A stretch of DNA of 64,000 bases. Origin: Membranipora membranacea. Taxonomy: Eukaryota > Bryozoa > Gymnolaemata > Cheilostomatida > Membraniporidae. Location of the stretch: the NCBI GenBank assembly GCA_914767715.1, contig OU612072.1, forward strand, positions 20,026,001 to 20,090,000, given 5' to 3'. The translations under genes were made by a program, and so were the position numbers. The notes below the pieces were generated by a model. That model was not told the DNA's origin, did no database searches, and saw only the letters and a list, made by a program, of their open reading frames with translations. This document shows, in pieces, positions 24,402 to 34,845 of this stretch (position 1 is the stretch's first letter; each line of letters opens with the position of its first letter).

Positions 24402-25976
24402 CTAAAACAAAAACAAGGTTGGATTATGCAACTTTGCTCAAGAGCATTGATAACTGAATAGCATCCAATCTATTGAAGCGCACGATACATAATCTATCTC
24501 AGTTTACCACAAATTTACAGTGGAATGGACTACTTACAGATCTGACTTGGGTATAAAGAACCCGATGTTGGTGTTTGTGTTGAACCACTCTCTATACCAG
24601 CTGATTGATGGAGGAATGGCTTGGCAGTGGCTGCGGAAATCGTCGTATAGAATACGGATATTGAGTCCATGCTCTAGATAAAACTTTTTCGACTTTGCTC
24701 GACAGTAGTGAGCTGGTATCCTGGGGAAATAAAAACAGAACCGATGGTAAGCACAAGCTTCACATAAATCATGAACAAGCTACAGCGACTGAACTGATGT
24801 ACCAGCTTAATCCACCAAAGTTAATTGCGTCTAACTTTCAATGGGTAGACTTAATTACCTGTTAAAAGTCCTGAGACGTTCCTTGGCAAGCCGTATGGTG
24901 ATCTCAGAAACTTTGTTTGCTGGTGTGTGAGGGGTTGGTGGCGTCCGGATATTATTGACGCACACCTTCTTAGTTCTTGCCGCCTGAAAGAGATAAGTGA
25001 AGAGTTACAAACGCTGTTAGTGGAGAAGCTAATCAACAGCAGCTCTGACTTTATTCAAAGACACAGTTACCCATAATTCATAGCTCATTTCCAACAGAAA
25101 CTATCGAAGGCACAAACCTTGTGATACGACACATCGAGTGTACAGTTGTAAAACTCCTTACAAACACGTCTCTGCGTGTTGTCTGCCATGGTAATAAAAT
25201 ACTGGTTGGAGACAGACTTTCTCCTAGATGTTACACGTCCAGGAGCACTCTGAAAGAGAACAGTCACAACATTAAGAGGCAGTTGATTTGGAGTAAAAGC
25301 GGTACATACAAACAAGTTTGAGAAAACAAAAGCAAACATACTGGCAGAGATAACATTGTAACAGTAGGAACGTATGAAACATGGTGGTACTTACCGATCT
25401 TACTGACTGGGCGTCGTAGGCCCAGTGGCCTTCCCGTCTTCCTTGTCCCCAGTAGGCATCTAATGCCTGCTGCCTTTCAGGTTCTGTGATGGTGTGACAT
25501 TTAAAAACCGGGCTGAGATGACCCTCTGCAGGGCAAGGTCTCTGGCGTAACTGCCTTGGCACTGACTCCTGAGCTGATGAGCTGATGTATTTGGCTTGGC
25601 CAGAATTCACCAACCGTCTCTTTTCTGCCCGCTTAGTGGCACTGGGGTTTGCCCTGATGATACGCGCTCCCTCACCAAACTCACCCCGCTTTGCTAAGTC
25701 TACAATGTAGATTGGAGTAGTTTAGGATAGATCAATTAGGACAGGGTTACTAGATAGCCACAACTTTGGATGACAGAATGATAGGTTGATGTCAATAACT
25801 TGTAAACTTCAACTGACGTAATAAATGTGTGTCTGTAACTTACCAGTTTGGTCTATTCTCGTGAGCGAGATAGAAAGAGTTGGGAGAGAGGAGGCTGAGC
25901 TGCTTGATGTCCCTGCAGGCTGGCAAAAAAATCTGTGACTGATGGTGCAACGTCCACAACTGCAGTTTGGAATCAT
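23391..25976 (-). pseudogene. DUF7869-like transposon-type protein gene, six exons
   Basis: Exons (minus, 5' to 3'): 25,976-25,844; 25,699-25,395; 25,249-25,118; 24,983-24,859; 24,720-24,538; 24,401-23,391. All phases join. The start MIPNCSCGRC is Cys-rich, as is a later CDRC, suggesting zinc binding. The family signature follows: PAHYCRAKSKKFYL, FFIPKSDLCDRC, VSFDLQQ, and the core NEIASYLFHF with WSDGCVGQNKNQ. I recognise this as the protein type called DUF7869 in insects and cnidarians. It is usually multi-copy and transposon-linked, with no known activity. One base appears lost near 24,275 (frame breaks between RIPST and VSFDLQQ), so the copy is probably inactive. One donor is weak (GTTTGT at 25,117). 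It lies antisense inside an intron of another element's gene. Confidence 0.7.
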
Positions 25977-26682
25977 TGTAAATTTAATAGAGGTCTTTCC
26001 TGTGTGATGGCTGTAAAATAAATGGCAGATCGTAACAGGTGCTCTCTCAATAGTGGGCGGAGCTTATTTCGAGAAATCTCATTGGACAAAAAAGTGGTCA
26101 CATGCATGCGGAGAGGGAACTGAATGATCATTACATTCTGATTGGGTAATAGGCGATGATGTCATCTTACGCCAAAGGTTATAATTTTTTAGCATCTTCT
26201 GACTTAGCATGTTTAAGCTCGGCATTCACATGAAAAATACACTGATGCAATGTCCAATATTGGTACTAATCATGAAAATGAGAGAAACTACTAACCTTTC
26301 TTCTTGATGAGTCTGTTTAAATGACTTTTGAAGAGCTTTGTGCAAATAAAGTGACAATGTGTTTTACCTCTCGAGAAAGCAACAAATAGACCATTTTTGC
26401 CTGAACAATGGCGTGGCATGGTGCAAATAGACCGTTTTGTAAGGGTTGTATCTTTTGAACCGCTAGGCGTAGGGGGATAATTCCCGCAGATTTGGACTCG
26501 CCATGGTCTATTACGTCTGTTTTAATTTACATTGCAATATCCGTTGCAAATACATATAGACCTTTTTTGCCACTCTTTTTGACACTCTACAAATGCATAC
26601 ATGTCTGTTTATGTAGTGCTTATATAATTGTACTATATCTGGTGCCCTACTTTTTTTTCAATTTTTAAATTCTAAATTTTAG

Positions 26683-28501
26683 AATCGAGAAAGACGAAGC
26701 ATGTGTTCAGAAAGTGATGGGACAAATCCAGAGCTTCATCAATCCATGGGAGTGCGAATCAGAAAGTCTCTTGTCTCTAAGCTCAGGAGCTATTGCCAGC
26801 AATGAGGTACTCGCAGACATGTCCGGTGCACATGGAATGGGTGAGACCAAAGCTTTAGAATATATAAACAAGAGACTTACCGGAGACAGCGAAAGCGTTT
26901 TTGACACCATTAAAGCTTTAAGGCTCAAGACATTTCAAACCAAACAAGCCACAAAATCTAAGGCCAAGTCAAATCTCCAGTCTGCGAAAGGTGAGCGATC
27001 TTTGTTTGCACGCATGCTCTTGGTTGCCAAACAAAGAGATTTGGATATGAAAGAAGTTCTATCTTACTCGCTCTCTCCCATACCTGCAGCCCTTTGTACT
27101 GCAGACATGTCCACCCACAGCAAAAATGACAAGGCTGAAATACTTCATGTCTTGGAGGAGAATATAATGTCCCTAAATCAGCAGCAGGTTGACGAAATCT
27201 TCCAGTCAGGTCTGGTTGTGGATGCATTGGCAATATTACAATCCATAGTCGTAGCACAGTTACCAAATACATTTGGTGAGCTGGCGGAATTAGTGCTGCA
27301 AACTGCAACTCGCCTAGCAATCCAATTTAAGTCGGTGCGCATCGACTTTGTTGGTGACCAATATTTGGAGGTCAGTATCAAGAATGTTGAACGGAAACGT
27401 CGCACTAAGAACGCTGTTCAGCAAATGGAAGTAAATGGGCCAGACCAGCCTATCCCAAAACAATGGAAAAAATTCATGGCCTCTGGAGCAAATAAACAGA
27501 GTTTGCAGAGGTTCATAGCTGATCATTGGAGTACTGCAAAGATAGATCTGAAATTAGATCTCTTTGTAGGCATTGACAGATACTGCCGGAAGCTTTCTTG
27601 GGGAGGAGCTCATCAAATACCAGAGGTCAGCCTTGTACCTGAGCTGGCCAGTGATCATGAGGAGGCAGATACTCGGATCATGTTACACTGCCTACACGCA
27701 GCTAATGAATTACCAAATGTTGTCATTCATTCGCCAGATACTGATGTGGCTGTTATCGCATTGGGAAACCTAGACCCACATGTCGGCCGCTTTTTGTTCT
27801 CTACTGACACCGGAAATAAAAGGAGGCTTATTGATCTCAGTGAGCTACATCTAAAACTGGGCGCAGAGCAAGCCAAGGCTTTGATTGGGTTGCACGCATT
27901 CACCGGGTGCGACAGCATATCATCATTTGTTGGTAAAGGCAAGCGGACCTGCTATAAACAATTCAAGCCAGAATTTTATTCTGCATTCGCACAGCTTGGT
28001 GAGAGCTTTACTTCCAATGAACTGGTGGCAAGTGATCTTGAGAAGTATGTTTGCCGTCTCTACAACATCTCATCTGTTGAGTCTGTGAATGCAGCTCGAC
28101 ATCAGCTGTTCTGTACAACCACTCCCGAAGAGAGGAGCCTGCCACCAAACAGGGATGCACTTACACAGCACCTTGCTCGCTGTGCTTACCAGGCTGGAAT
28201 TTGGCGTCTCGCAGGTACTGCCATAATGAATGCACCTTCACCTGTCGATCATGGGCGGGAGATGTGCGACGATATTCTTTCTGTCATTTGGCTGAAGGGA
28301 CCACCGGCACCGCCCACAGTAATGAAGCTGTACCGTTGCAGTTGCAAAGCTACCAACTGCAAAAGCCGTGGATGTTCATGTGTGAAGGCCGGTTTAAAGT
28401 GTACGCAATTGTGTGGATGCCTTCAATGCGACAATGGCAAGGATGACACTCAGCAAGATGAGTACGACCAAAGTACCGACGATGAAGACCTCGACCTTTA
28501 A
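26683..28501 (+). CDS. PIN-CXC gene terminal exon (nuclease-like block and CXC tail)
   Basis: An open exon of about 605 codons without lesions. It joins exon 7 across the 4-kb intron: AG plus A gives Arg, then IEKDEACVQKVMGQIQSF. The middle shows DHEEADTRIMLH, HSPDTDVAVIAL and LHAFTGCDSISSFVGKGK. Spacing and acidic residues match PIN/XPG-type nucleases (EAD, DTD, GCD followed by a GKGK turn). The last 60 residues contain YRCSCKATNCKSRGCSC and CTQLCGCLQC, a tesmin/TSO1-like CXC metal-binding motif. An acidic tail ends it. It likely bound DNA and may have cut it. Intact while exon 5 is broken. Confidence 0.7.
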
Positions 28502-30129
28502 ACTGGTATGAATTTACATCCTTTCTATGTTTTGGCAGTGATACTTTTTAAAATAGCTATTAAATTTAAAATACATTATCAGATTACACGCTGTACCAGA
28601 ATAAACTTCATAAACGTATACCTGTTTTTCACATCCTAACTGGATCCACCCCTTTCTCATAATATTATATATAAATATATATATATACATATATATATAT
28701 TATATTCTCAATTTATTATTATATTGCTACCAGATACTTTATAATTGAGTCTTTTTATAAACAAATCATGAAAAATGACATGAGAAGTACATTTATCACT
28801 GTTATTCTTGCACGCTTGCACAAAACCTATTATTATGCCGCAACTGTGTTCGAGGGGTGACTTCAATTTGTCTGTAAAACGTCAACCATTGGGTTTAGCA
28901 GTATGATATTTTCCCAAAAACTACTCAAGATATGCATGATATTGATAAAAAAAATTCAATGACACTGCTTCATTCTATGAACTTTGCCAAGAGAAGTTAA
29001 ATTGCAAAAAACGCCCTTTTTACCCCCTTTTCCGTGTTTCTTACTTGGATTCGCCCCTTTTTGCCCCATTTGTGAAATGGTACATATGCGCCATCAGAAC
29101 GGCCATACAAAACTACACCAGATACAGTCTTCAATTTTCTCTGTTCAAGACACTTACGCACATGTAAATTTTAGAGCCTTTTATGTATAGCCGCTGCTGG
29201 CCTATTGACAGCCTTTATGAAAATCAAAAAAGGTATGGCTACTATTTCACTGGCTGTGAATGGGATTGATTTCATCAAACTGCTGCAGGATCGTGATTGC
29301 ATATTTGAGAGCTGAATCTGCTGAGTGTAAATTTGGCAGTCCTCAATACTGATAAGGCCTGCCATAGTTTGTTATCGGCAACTTTTTTGACTTCAGCTTA
29401 ATAACTATCAAGTGGCAAGGTTGTTGGGAGGTGGTGACCGGCCATACACATTCATGAATTTTAGGAAAGCACATTGGTCATCATCATCAGTTTAGATTAT
29501 CCTGAGCAACAACTATCCAAACATGTACTTTGCCCAGTGAATATGAGAATACAGGTTTTAGCTATATGCTTTCTTTATTTATGTTTCTAAAATTCTGTGA
29601 AAATTACGAATATAAAACAGGTATGCTAATAAAACAGGTAGGCTAATAAAACAGGTAGGCTAATAAATAGGGTAAGCCAATAAAACAGGTAATAAAATAG
29701 CGTACACACCTTTAAAAAGTTGAATTAGAAATTCATGTAAAGTTATGTAAAATTTTCATGAGAGATAATGTCATCACTTTTGAATGTTTTGAACCATCCT
29801 GCTATAAATGACAAGTGCAGGGTCACCAGCTCAAAAAGTTAGAAAGTTTAGGAATCTTATGAAAACATGACATTTGATTTTTGAACAAAGACAGCAGTAG
29901 AGGCAGTTAAGAAATTATTTCCAATCCCATGTGATCTAGTATTATAAGGCATTCATATCAGTTCATTTTTGTTGCGCATTTCTCATGGCCATCATCTCAT
30001 TTACTCTTTTGCTTCCGGTTTCAGCAGAGGAGATAAACCTGGGAAGCCCTTTTCAGGGCACCGCATAATTATTTTTAAGCTCAGAGTTGAAATCCTTTAT
30101 GGCCAGTATGATGCCCATAAGGTCCCTAT
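28502..30129. other. No gene seen; small repeats only
   Basis: AT-rich sequence with TA microsatellite (28,670-28,705) and a short minisatellite at 29,610-29,700. No supported exon. Confidence 0.5.
29610..29700. repeat. 17-nt minisatellite, about five units
   Basis: Tandem units close to AATAAAACAGGTAGGCT, with variants near the right end. Confidence 0.8.
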
Positions 30130-30699
30130 ATTGATCGTAGATCGGCTTTGGAGATATGGTTAAGATCTTTGATAAACAGACAGAAATGTTTAGGCAGAAG
30201 TTTCCCAAGGCATACTGATAGATAGAAGAAAGTGGCGTTAGGCACAGTCTTTACTTAATTACACATGATGACGTCAAAACGTCAAATAAAATGGGAGTTG
30301 CCCCATCTCTAAAGGTAGTTTGACAACTTCCATGTTACAAACCGGATAAAAAGCAATGAAAAGGATTTTTTATCAGTCTCAGTGTCATCCTGTTAAAAAG
30401 AAACTAGGGCCAATGTAAAATAGTTATCAAATTGTGGATATTCGAATATAATTGTACCAAATGACATTGAAGTTGCTGCCATCCTCTTATTACCTGATGG
30501 TCGCCTGAAAAATGTAGTTCTGTTTTCAATTGTCGGCAGTAATTCACTATCTACAATTAATTTGTTTCACTCATTTAGCATAGTCACTGATTACTGTAGT
30601 TGATTTCCTCTGGTTGATAATTCATAATTTTTTATAATTTTTTCATTGGATGCTCCCAAACTGACCCCAGTCCGTGACTATGATTAAATTTGTACATAG

Positions 30700-31635
30700 A
30701 TTGAGTTTTATGCAGTTTGCCTGTCTTGAGAAGTTTTCCCTTTTCTCTTCACTTGATAGCCGGGTAGCTCTCCCGATCTCCTACCCAGGAGAGAATCCCA
30801 GGTAGAGAGGTTCCAAAGTGAAACAATATTGACACTAGCTGATAGTCTTTGTGTTTGGTGGGGCAAGCAACCCTATGGATTGGTCGGATTTGGGCTCGCT
30901 TGAATTTAACTGGAATTTCCGTTATGGATTGCATCAAATTCAATAGTCATTGAGAGGCAAGCGAACATCTTCTTCACCCTCCACTGAGATCCATGTCTGG
31001 AAGTCTTCAGATGATGTTAAATTCTCAGCATCCAACTTGTACATAAGATGGGATTTCTCCGAGATTATGAGGCTCCAAATGCATATCAGACTCCAGTATT
31101 TGAACAGATGGTAGATGCAACGTCCTGAGATTTTGAGATTCTAAATTCCTCTCTGCGATAGCGTATTATTCAATGAGTCATAAACAGAAGCGATTTGTGG
31201 GCTTGTTGCTACAGCTTAGTATAGGTTTAACTACTGTACTCAATGGTTAAACTGGCAAACAGACAACAATTGTAGATAGCTGTGTGAGTTCAGCCTGTCA
31301 CTCCGAGCGCTCACTCAGCTCCAAGATAGCCCTCCCAAACACAAAGACCATTGGTCAGTGTCAATATTGTTTCAGCTTGACAAGCTTACTGAGGAGGTTA
31401 TAATAAAATAAATGAGATCCAAATTGACTGAGGTAATAGAGCCATCGCAGTTTGCTTACAAGACGCACATTGGGACAGTCAACGCGTCGATCAAACAGCT
31501 TGATGATTTCACATCAGAGCTTGACAACCATAATGTAAAAGTGGCTTTCCAGAGGCATGCAATCGACTGCAACCTTCAACATCTTATTATCAATGTCGAA
31601 TTCAGATATCACCACTCTCTGTTAGGAACAAATTT
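30700..31635. mobile_element. Inverted pair of LINE-2 RT fragments (module 5)
   Basis: A minus fragment (about 30,700-31,020) and a plus fragment (about 31,320-31,630). Small deletions happen to open the frame from the plus RT fragment across the acceptor into the LRR exon. This looks accidental. Confidence 0.6.
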
Positions 31636-31659
31636 CAATGTTTTGTTGGTACCTTGCAG

Positions 31660-31806
31660 CATTTCAAAGATGGTATCACTGAAGGAGCTGACAGTCAGAG
31701 ACAACAATCTGAGTACAGATGATCAGTTGAGTGATACGCTATCAGGACTTACAAGACTAGAGAAACTGGAAATGAGTGATTGTCATCTGGTCGAGTGACC
31801 TTCAGG
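31660..31806 (+). pseudogene. LRR cassette exon 5, with nonsense codon
   Basis: 147-nt phase 2-2 exon with intact splice sites. The exposed residues are T, R, D and E, S, D, the only cassette with an acidic set on both LRRs. Codon 46 is TGA where the others have TTA (Leu), so including it would end the protein. It must be skipped, edited, or be a dead cassette. Confidence 0.8.
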
Positions 31807-32715
31807 GTATGTTCAGTTTGTTTGTTGGATTATGCTATTGAAATAACACATCGAAAACTATATCGCGTGTATGTATGTATGTGTTTTGATTTTCAAATTT
31901 TTGGAACTGTGCTCACCCACAAGTGAGAAGTGTCAGAATCCATCCGAAAGGTAAACACTGGCTACCACAATGTAATGCAATCTGAATGCCTTTCAGTTCT
32001 CAATGGAAATTGTTTTCAAGAACCCTCTCACATCAATCTCTGTTACATTTTATTAGGAATCTATATCAATTTGGCAAACTCAATGTTAAGCCCACTGTAA
32101 GGAAAATGGTTACATCACTTCCAGAGATCGATGGAATGTGCTGAAATTTTAAAAACTATACTACCTTCAAAACATTCATGGAATTTGAAAATGCCGAAAA
32201 ACGGCACAATAATGTGGAGTCGATATACTAGATATCAGAGTGTTTACCATCATAAAGGTAAATTTATCCCCAATGAGTAGGGCAGCTGCCATTCAGTTTT
32301 GTAATATCATAACTGGCTGGCAGTAGAATTGCTGATATCAAATCAATTGCCTCCATTCAGAAGCTATACGTCAGCAAAGTAAAATTACAAATTATAAATT
32401 ACAACCCCATCAAAAAGTTGTAAATGACGTCAGAAAATCAGGCTCAGGCGATACTAACATGAGTATCTTCGCAGTGCAAACAAAATCAAGGATTTCTCAA
32501 AATATATTTAGACTTCGGTGACGACAGAATGGACGGAACAGTAGTATCAAACCTTTCACACAAAGAGATCAAAATTTAATCCCTGGGTTGACTTGATCAC
32601 ATAGTATAATCGTCAAAGTTTGCAAAGTTTGACAGGTGTAAGATTAACACCTGAGCAGCAAGCATTGAAATCATTATCCTTTAAAATGTGATCTGGAGTT
32701 TAACTGGGATGATGT

Positions 32716-33075
32716 ATTCCCGATTTTAATTCATTCAAAAAAAGCTGCACATATAATTATGGTTGTGCTGTTTGCCTTCCTCCTGGAATCCAAAATGATC
32801 GCCGTTGACCTAAGCCACTGATGGAATTGAACTCAAGAACTGTAGAAACATTGTCCATTGTCATACAGTTTGTCAATACATTTCCGACCTATATCAATAT
32901 GGATCGATGATATTTTGACCGCAGAAGGAATCAAAAACTTAGTATCAATGTAATAATGTATTATACAAGATGTCTGCTAAGCAAGAATATCGCAATTTGT
33001 GGTGGAAGTTGAAAACATTAGATGATAACTCAACATGTAACCGGCATGGTAGTTTGTGGAAGATATCAGCCCTAA
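32716..33075. other. Non-module insert between modules 5 and 6
   Basis: About 360 nt without similarity to the module. Its last 50 nt match 17,055-17,105, the point where module 4 breaks off. No gene seen. Confidence 0.55.
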
Positions 33076-33690
33076 CTCGCCCGATCTCCTACCCAGGTTC
33101 CAAGGTGTAACAATATTGACACTAGCTGATAGTCTTTCTGTTTGGTGGGGCAAGCAACTCTATGGATTGGTCGGATTTGGGCTCTCTTGCATTTAACTGG
33201 AATTTCCATTGTGGATTGCATCAAATTCAATAGTCATTGAGAGGCAAGCAAACATCTTCTTCACCCTCCACTGAGATCCATGTCTGGAAGTCTTCAGATT
33301 ATGTTGACTTCTCAGCATCCAACTTATACATGAGATGGGATTTCTCCCAGATTATGAGGCTCCAAATGCATATCAGACTCCAGTATTTAAACAGATGGTA
33401 GATGCAACGTCCTGAGATTTTGAGATTCAAAATTCCTCTCTGCTATAGCGTATTATTCAATGAGTCATAAACAGAAGCGATTTGTGGGCTTGTTGCTACA
33501 GCTTAGTATAGGTTTAAATACTGTACTCAATGGTTAAATTGGCAAACAGACAGCAATTGTAGATAGCTGTGTGAGTTCAGCCTGTCACTCCAAGCGCTCA
33601 CTCAGCTCCAAGATAGCCCTCCTAAACAGAAAGACCATTGGCCAGTGTCAATATTGTTTCACCTTGACAAGCTTACTAATGAGGTTATAA
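33076..33690. mobile_element. LINE-2 RT fragments, truncated (module 6)
   Basis: A minus fragment (about 33,076-33,320) and only the first 90 nt of the plus fragment (33,605-33,690), ending at the deletion. Confidence 0.55.
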
Positions 33691-33721
33691 TAAATTTCAA
33701 TGTTTTGTTGGTACCTTGCAG

Positions 33722-33868
33722 CATTTCAAAGATGGTATCACTGAAGGAGCTGAATGTCAGAAATAACAATCTGAGTACAGATGATCAGTTGAGTGATACG
33801 CTATCAGGACTTACAAGACTAGAGAAACTGGATATGAGTAGGTGTCATCTGGTCGAGTTACCTTCAGG
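33722..33868 (+). CDS. LRR cassette exon 6 (closest to the effector exons)
   Basis: 147-nt phase 2-2 exon, frame and splice sites intact. The exposed residues are N, R, N and D, S, R. The last codon of the second set is AGG against CAT in exons 1 and 3, a change at all three positions. It lies 5.7 kb upstream of the Roc-COR exon, with only LINE-1 C and non-coding sequence between. Its GG donor joins the T of the exon at 39,539 to make Gly and continue the LRR pattern. Confidence 0.8.
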
Positions 33869-34424
33869 GTATGTTCAGTTTGTTTGTTGGATTATGCTAT
33901 TGAAATAACACATCGAAAACTAAATCGCATGTATGTATGTATGTGTTTTGATTTTCAAATTTTTAAAACTATGTCACATTCAAAACATTCATGGAACTTG
34001 AAAATGCCGAAAAATGGCGACATAATGTGGAGTCAATATACTAGATATAAGAGTGTTTACCATCATAAAGGTAAATTTATCCCCAATGAGTAGGGCAGCT
34101 GCCATTCAGTTTTGTAATATCATAACTGGCTGGCAGTAGAATTGCTGATGTCAAATCAATTGCCTCCGTTCAGAAGCTATACGTCAGCAAAGTAAAATTA
34201 CAAATTATAAATTACGACCCCATAAAAAGTTGTAAATGACGTCAGAAAATCAGGCTCAGGCGATACTAACATGAGTATCTTCGCAGTGCAAACAAAATCA
34301 AAGATTTCTCAAAATATATATAGACTTCGGTGACGACAGAAAAGATGGAACAGTAGTATCAAACTTTTCACACAAAGAGATCAAAATTTAATCCCTGGGT
34401 TGACTTGATCACATAGTATAATCA

Positions 34425-34772
34425 TCAAAGTTTGCAAGGTTTGACAGGTGTAAGATTAACACCTGAGCAGCAAGCATTGAAATCATTATCCTTTAAAATG
34501 TGATCTGGAGTTAAACTCGGGATGATGTATTCACAGCTTTTACCAAATAGCACATGATGACTTCGAAACGTCAAATAATATGGGAGTTGCCCCATCTCTA
34601 AACGTAGTTTGACAACTTCCATGTTGCTAATGAGGTTGAAAGCAATGAAATGATTTTTTTTATGAGTCTCAGTGTCATCCTTATAAAAAGAAACTAGGGC
34701 CAATGTAAGAGAGTTATCAAATTGTTGATATTTGATTATAATTGTACTAAATGACATTGAGGTTGCTGCCAT
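34425..34772 (-). other. Unassigned open frame in the shared block (not supported as a gene)
   Basis: A minus frame of about 115 codons (including STIIIKYQQFDNSLTLALVS) is open here but broken in most other modules. It could be the remains of another mobile element ORF. I recognise no family. Confidence 0.25.
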
Positions 34773-34845
34773 CCTCTTAATACCTGATGGTCGCCTGAAA
34801 ATTGCTGTTCTGTTTTCAATTGTCCGCCGTAAATCACTATCTACA

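Larger units (their letters stand above)
22959..26400 (-). mobile_element. Possible transposon carrying the DUF7869-like gene
   Basis: The block between exons 7 and 8 of the PIN-CXC gene holds an entire minus-strand gene. The motif AAAATGGTCTATGTGT near 22,960 has an inverse counterpart ACAAATAGACCATTTT near 26,384. Variants of the GGTCTAT motif also lie outside both. These could be terminal inverted repeats, but they are short and imperfect, and I see no clear target duplication. Confidence 0.35.
17825..28501 (+). pseudogene. PIN/XPG-like and CXC-domain multi-copy protein gene, eight exons, decayed
   Basis: Exons with matching GT-AG sites and phases: 17,825-18,181; 18,847-19,048; 19,144-19,285; 19,605-19,772; 20,100-21,913; 22,165-22,376; 22,523-22,640; 26,683-28,501. 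Together they encode about 1,450 residues of a protein I recognise as a long, multi-copy, uncharacterised family in cnidarian and other invertebrate genomes. It has an N-terminal CxxC (ECVICHQ) with a later CH pair, a middle block with MLPWMFAYDR and NRETKTSGG, a PIN-like nuclease block and a C-terminal CXC motif. Function is unknown; the copy number elsewhere suggests transposon origin. This copy is broken: a one-base frameshift near 20,530-20,560, an in-frame TAA at 21,054 and an in-frame TGA at 21,828. The seventh intron is swollen by a nested minus-strand gene. The start ATG (17,825) is the first in frame. Confidence 0.75.
30130..32715 (+). repeat. Cassette module 5 (without LINE-1)
   Basis: The array resumes at about 30,137, with the same left edge as module 1 (TAGATCGGCTTTGGAGATATGG). 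It has the empty LINE-1 site near 30,560, the inverted LINE-2 pair, the LRR exon and the trailing intron, ending at about 32,715. Confidence 0.8.
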
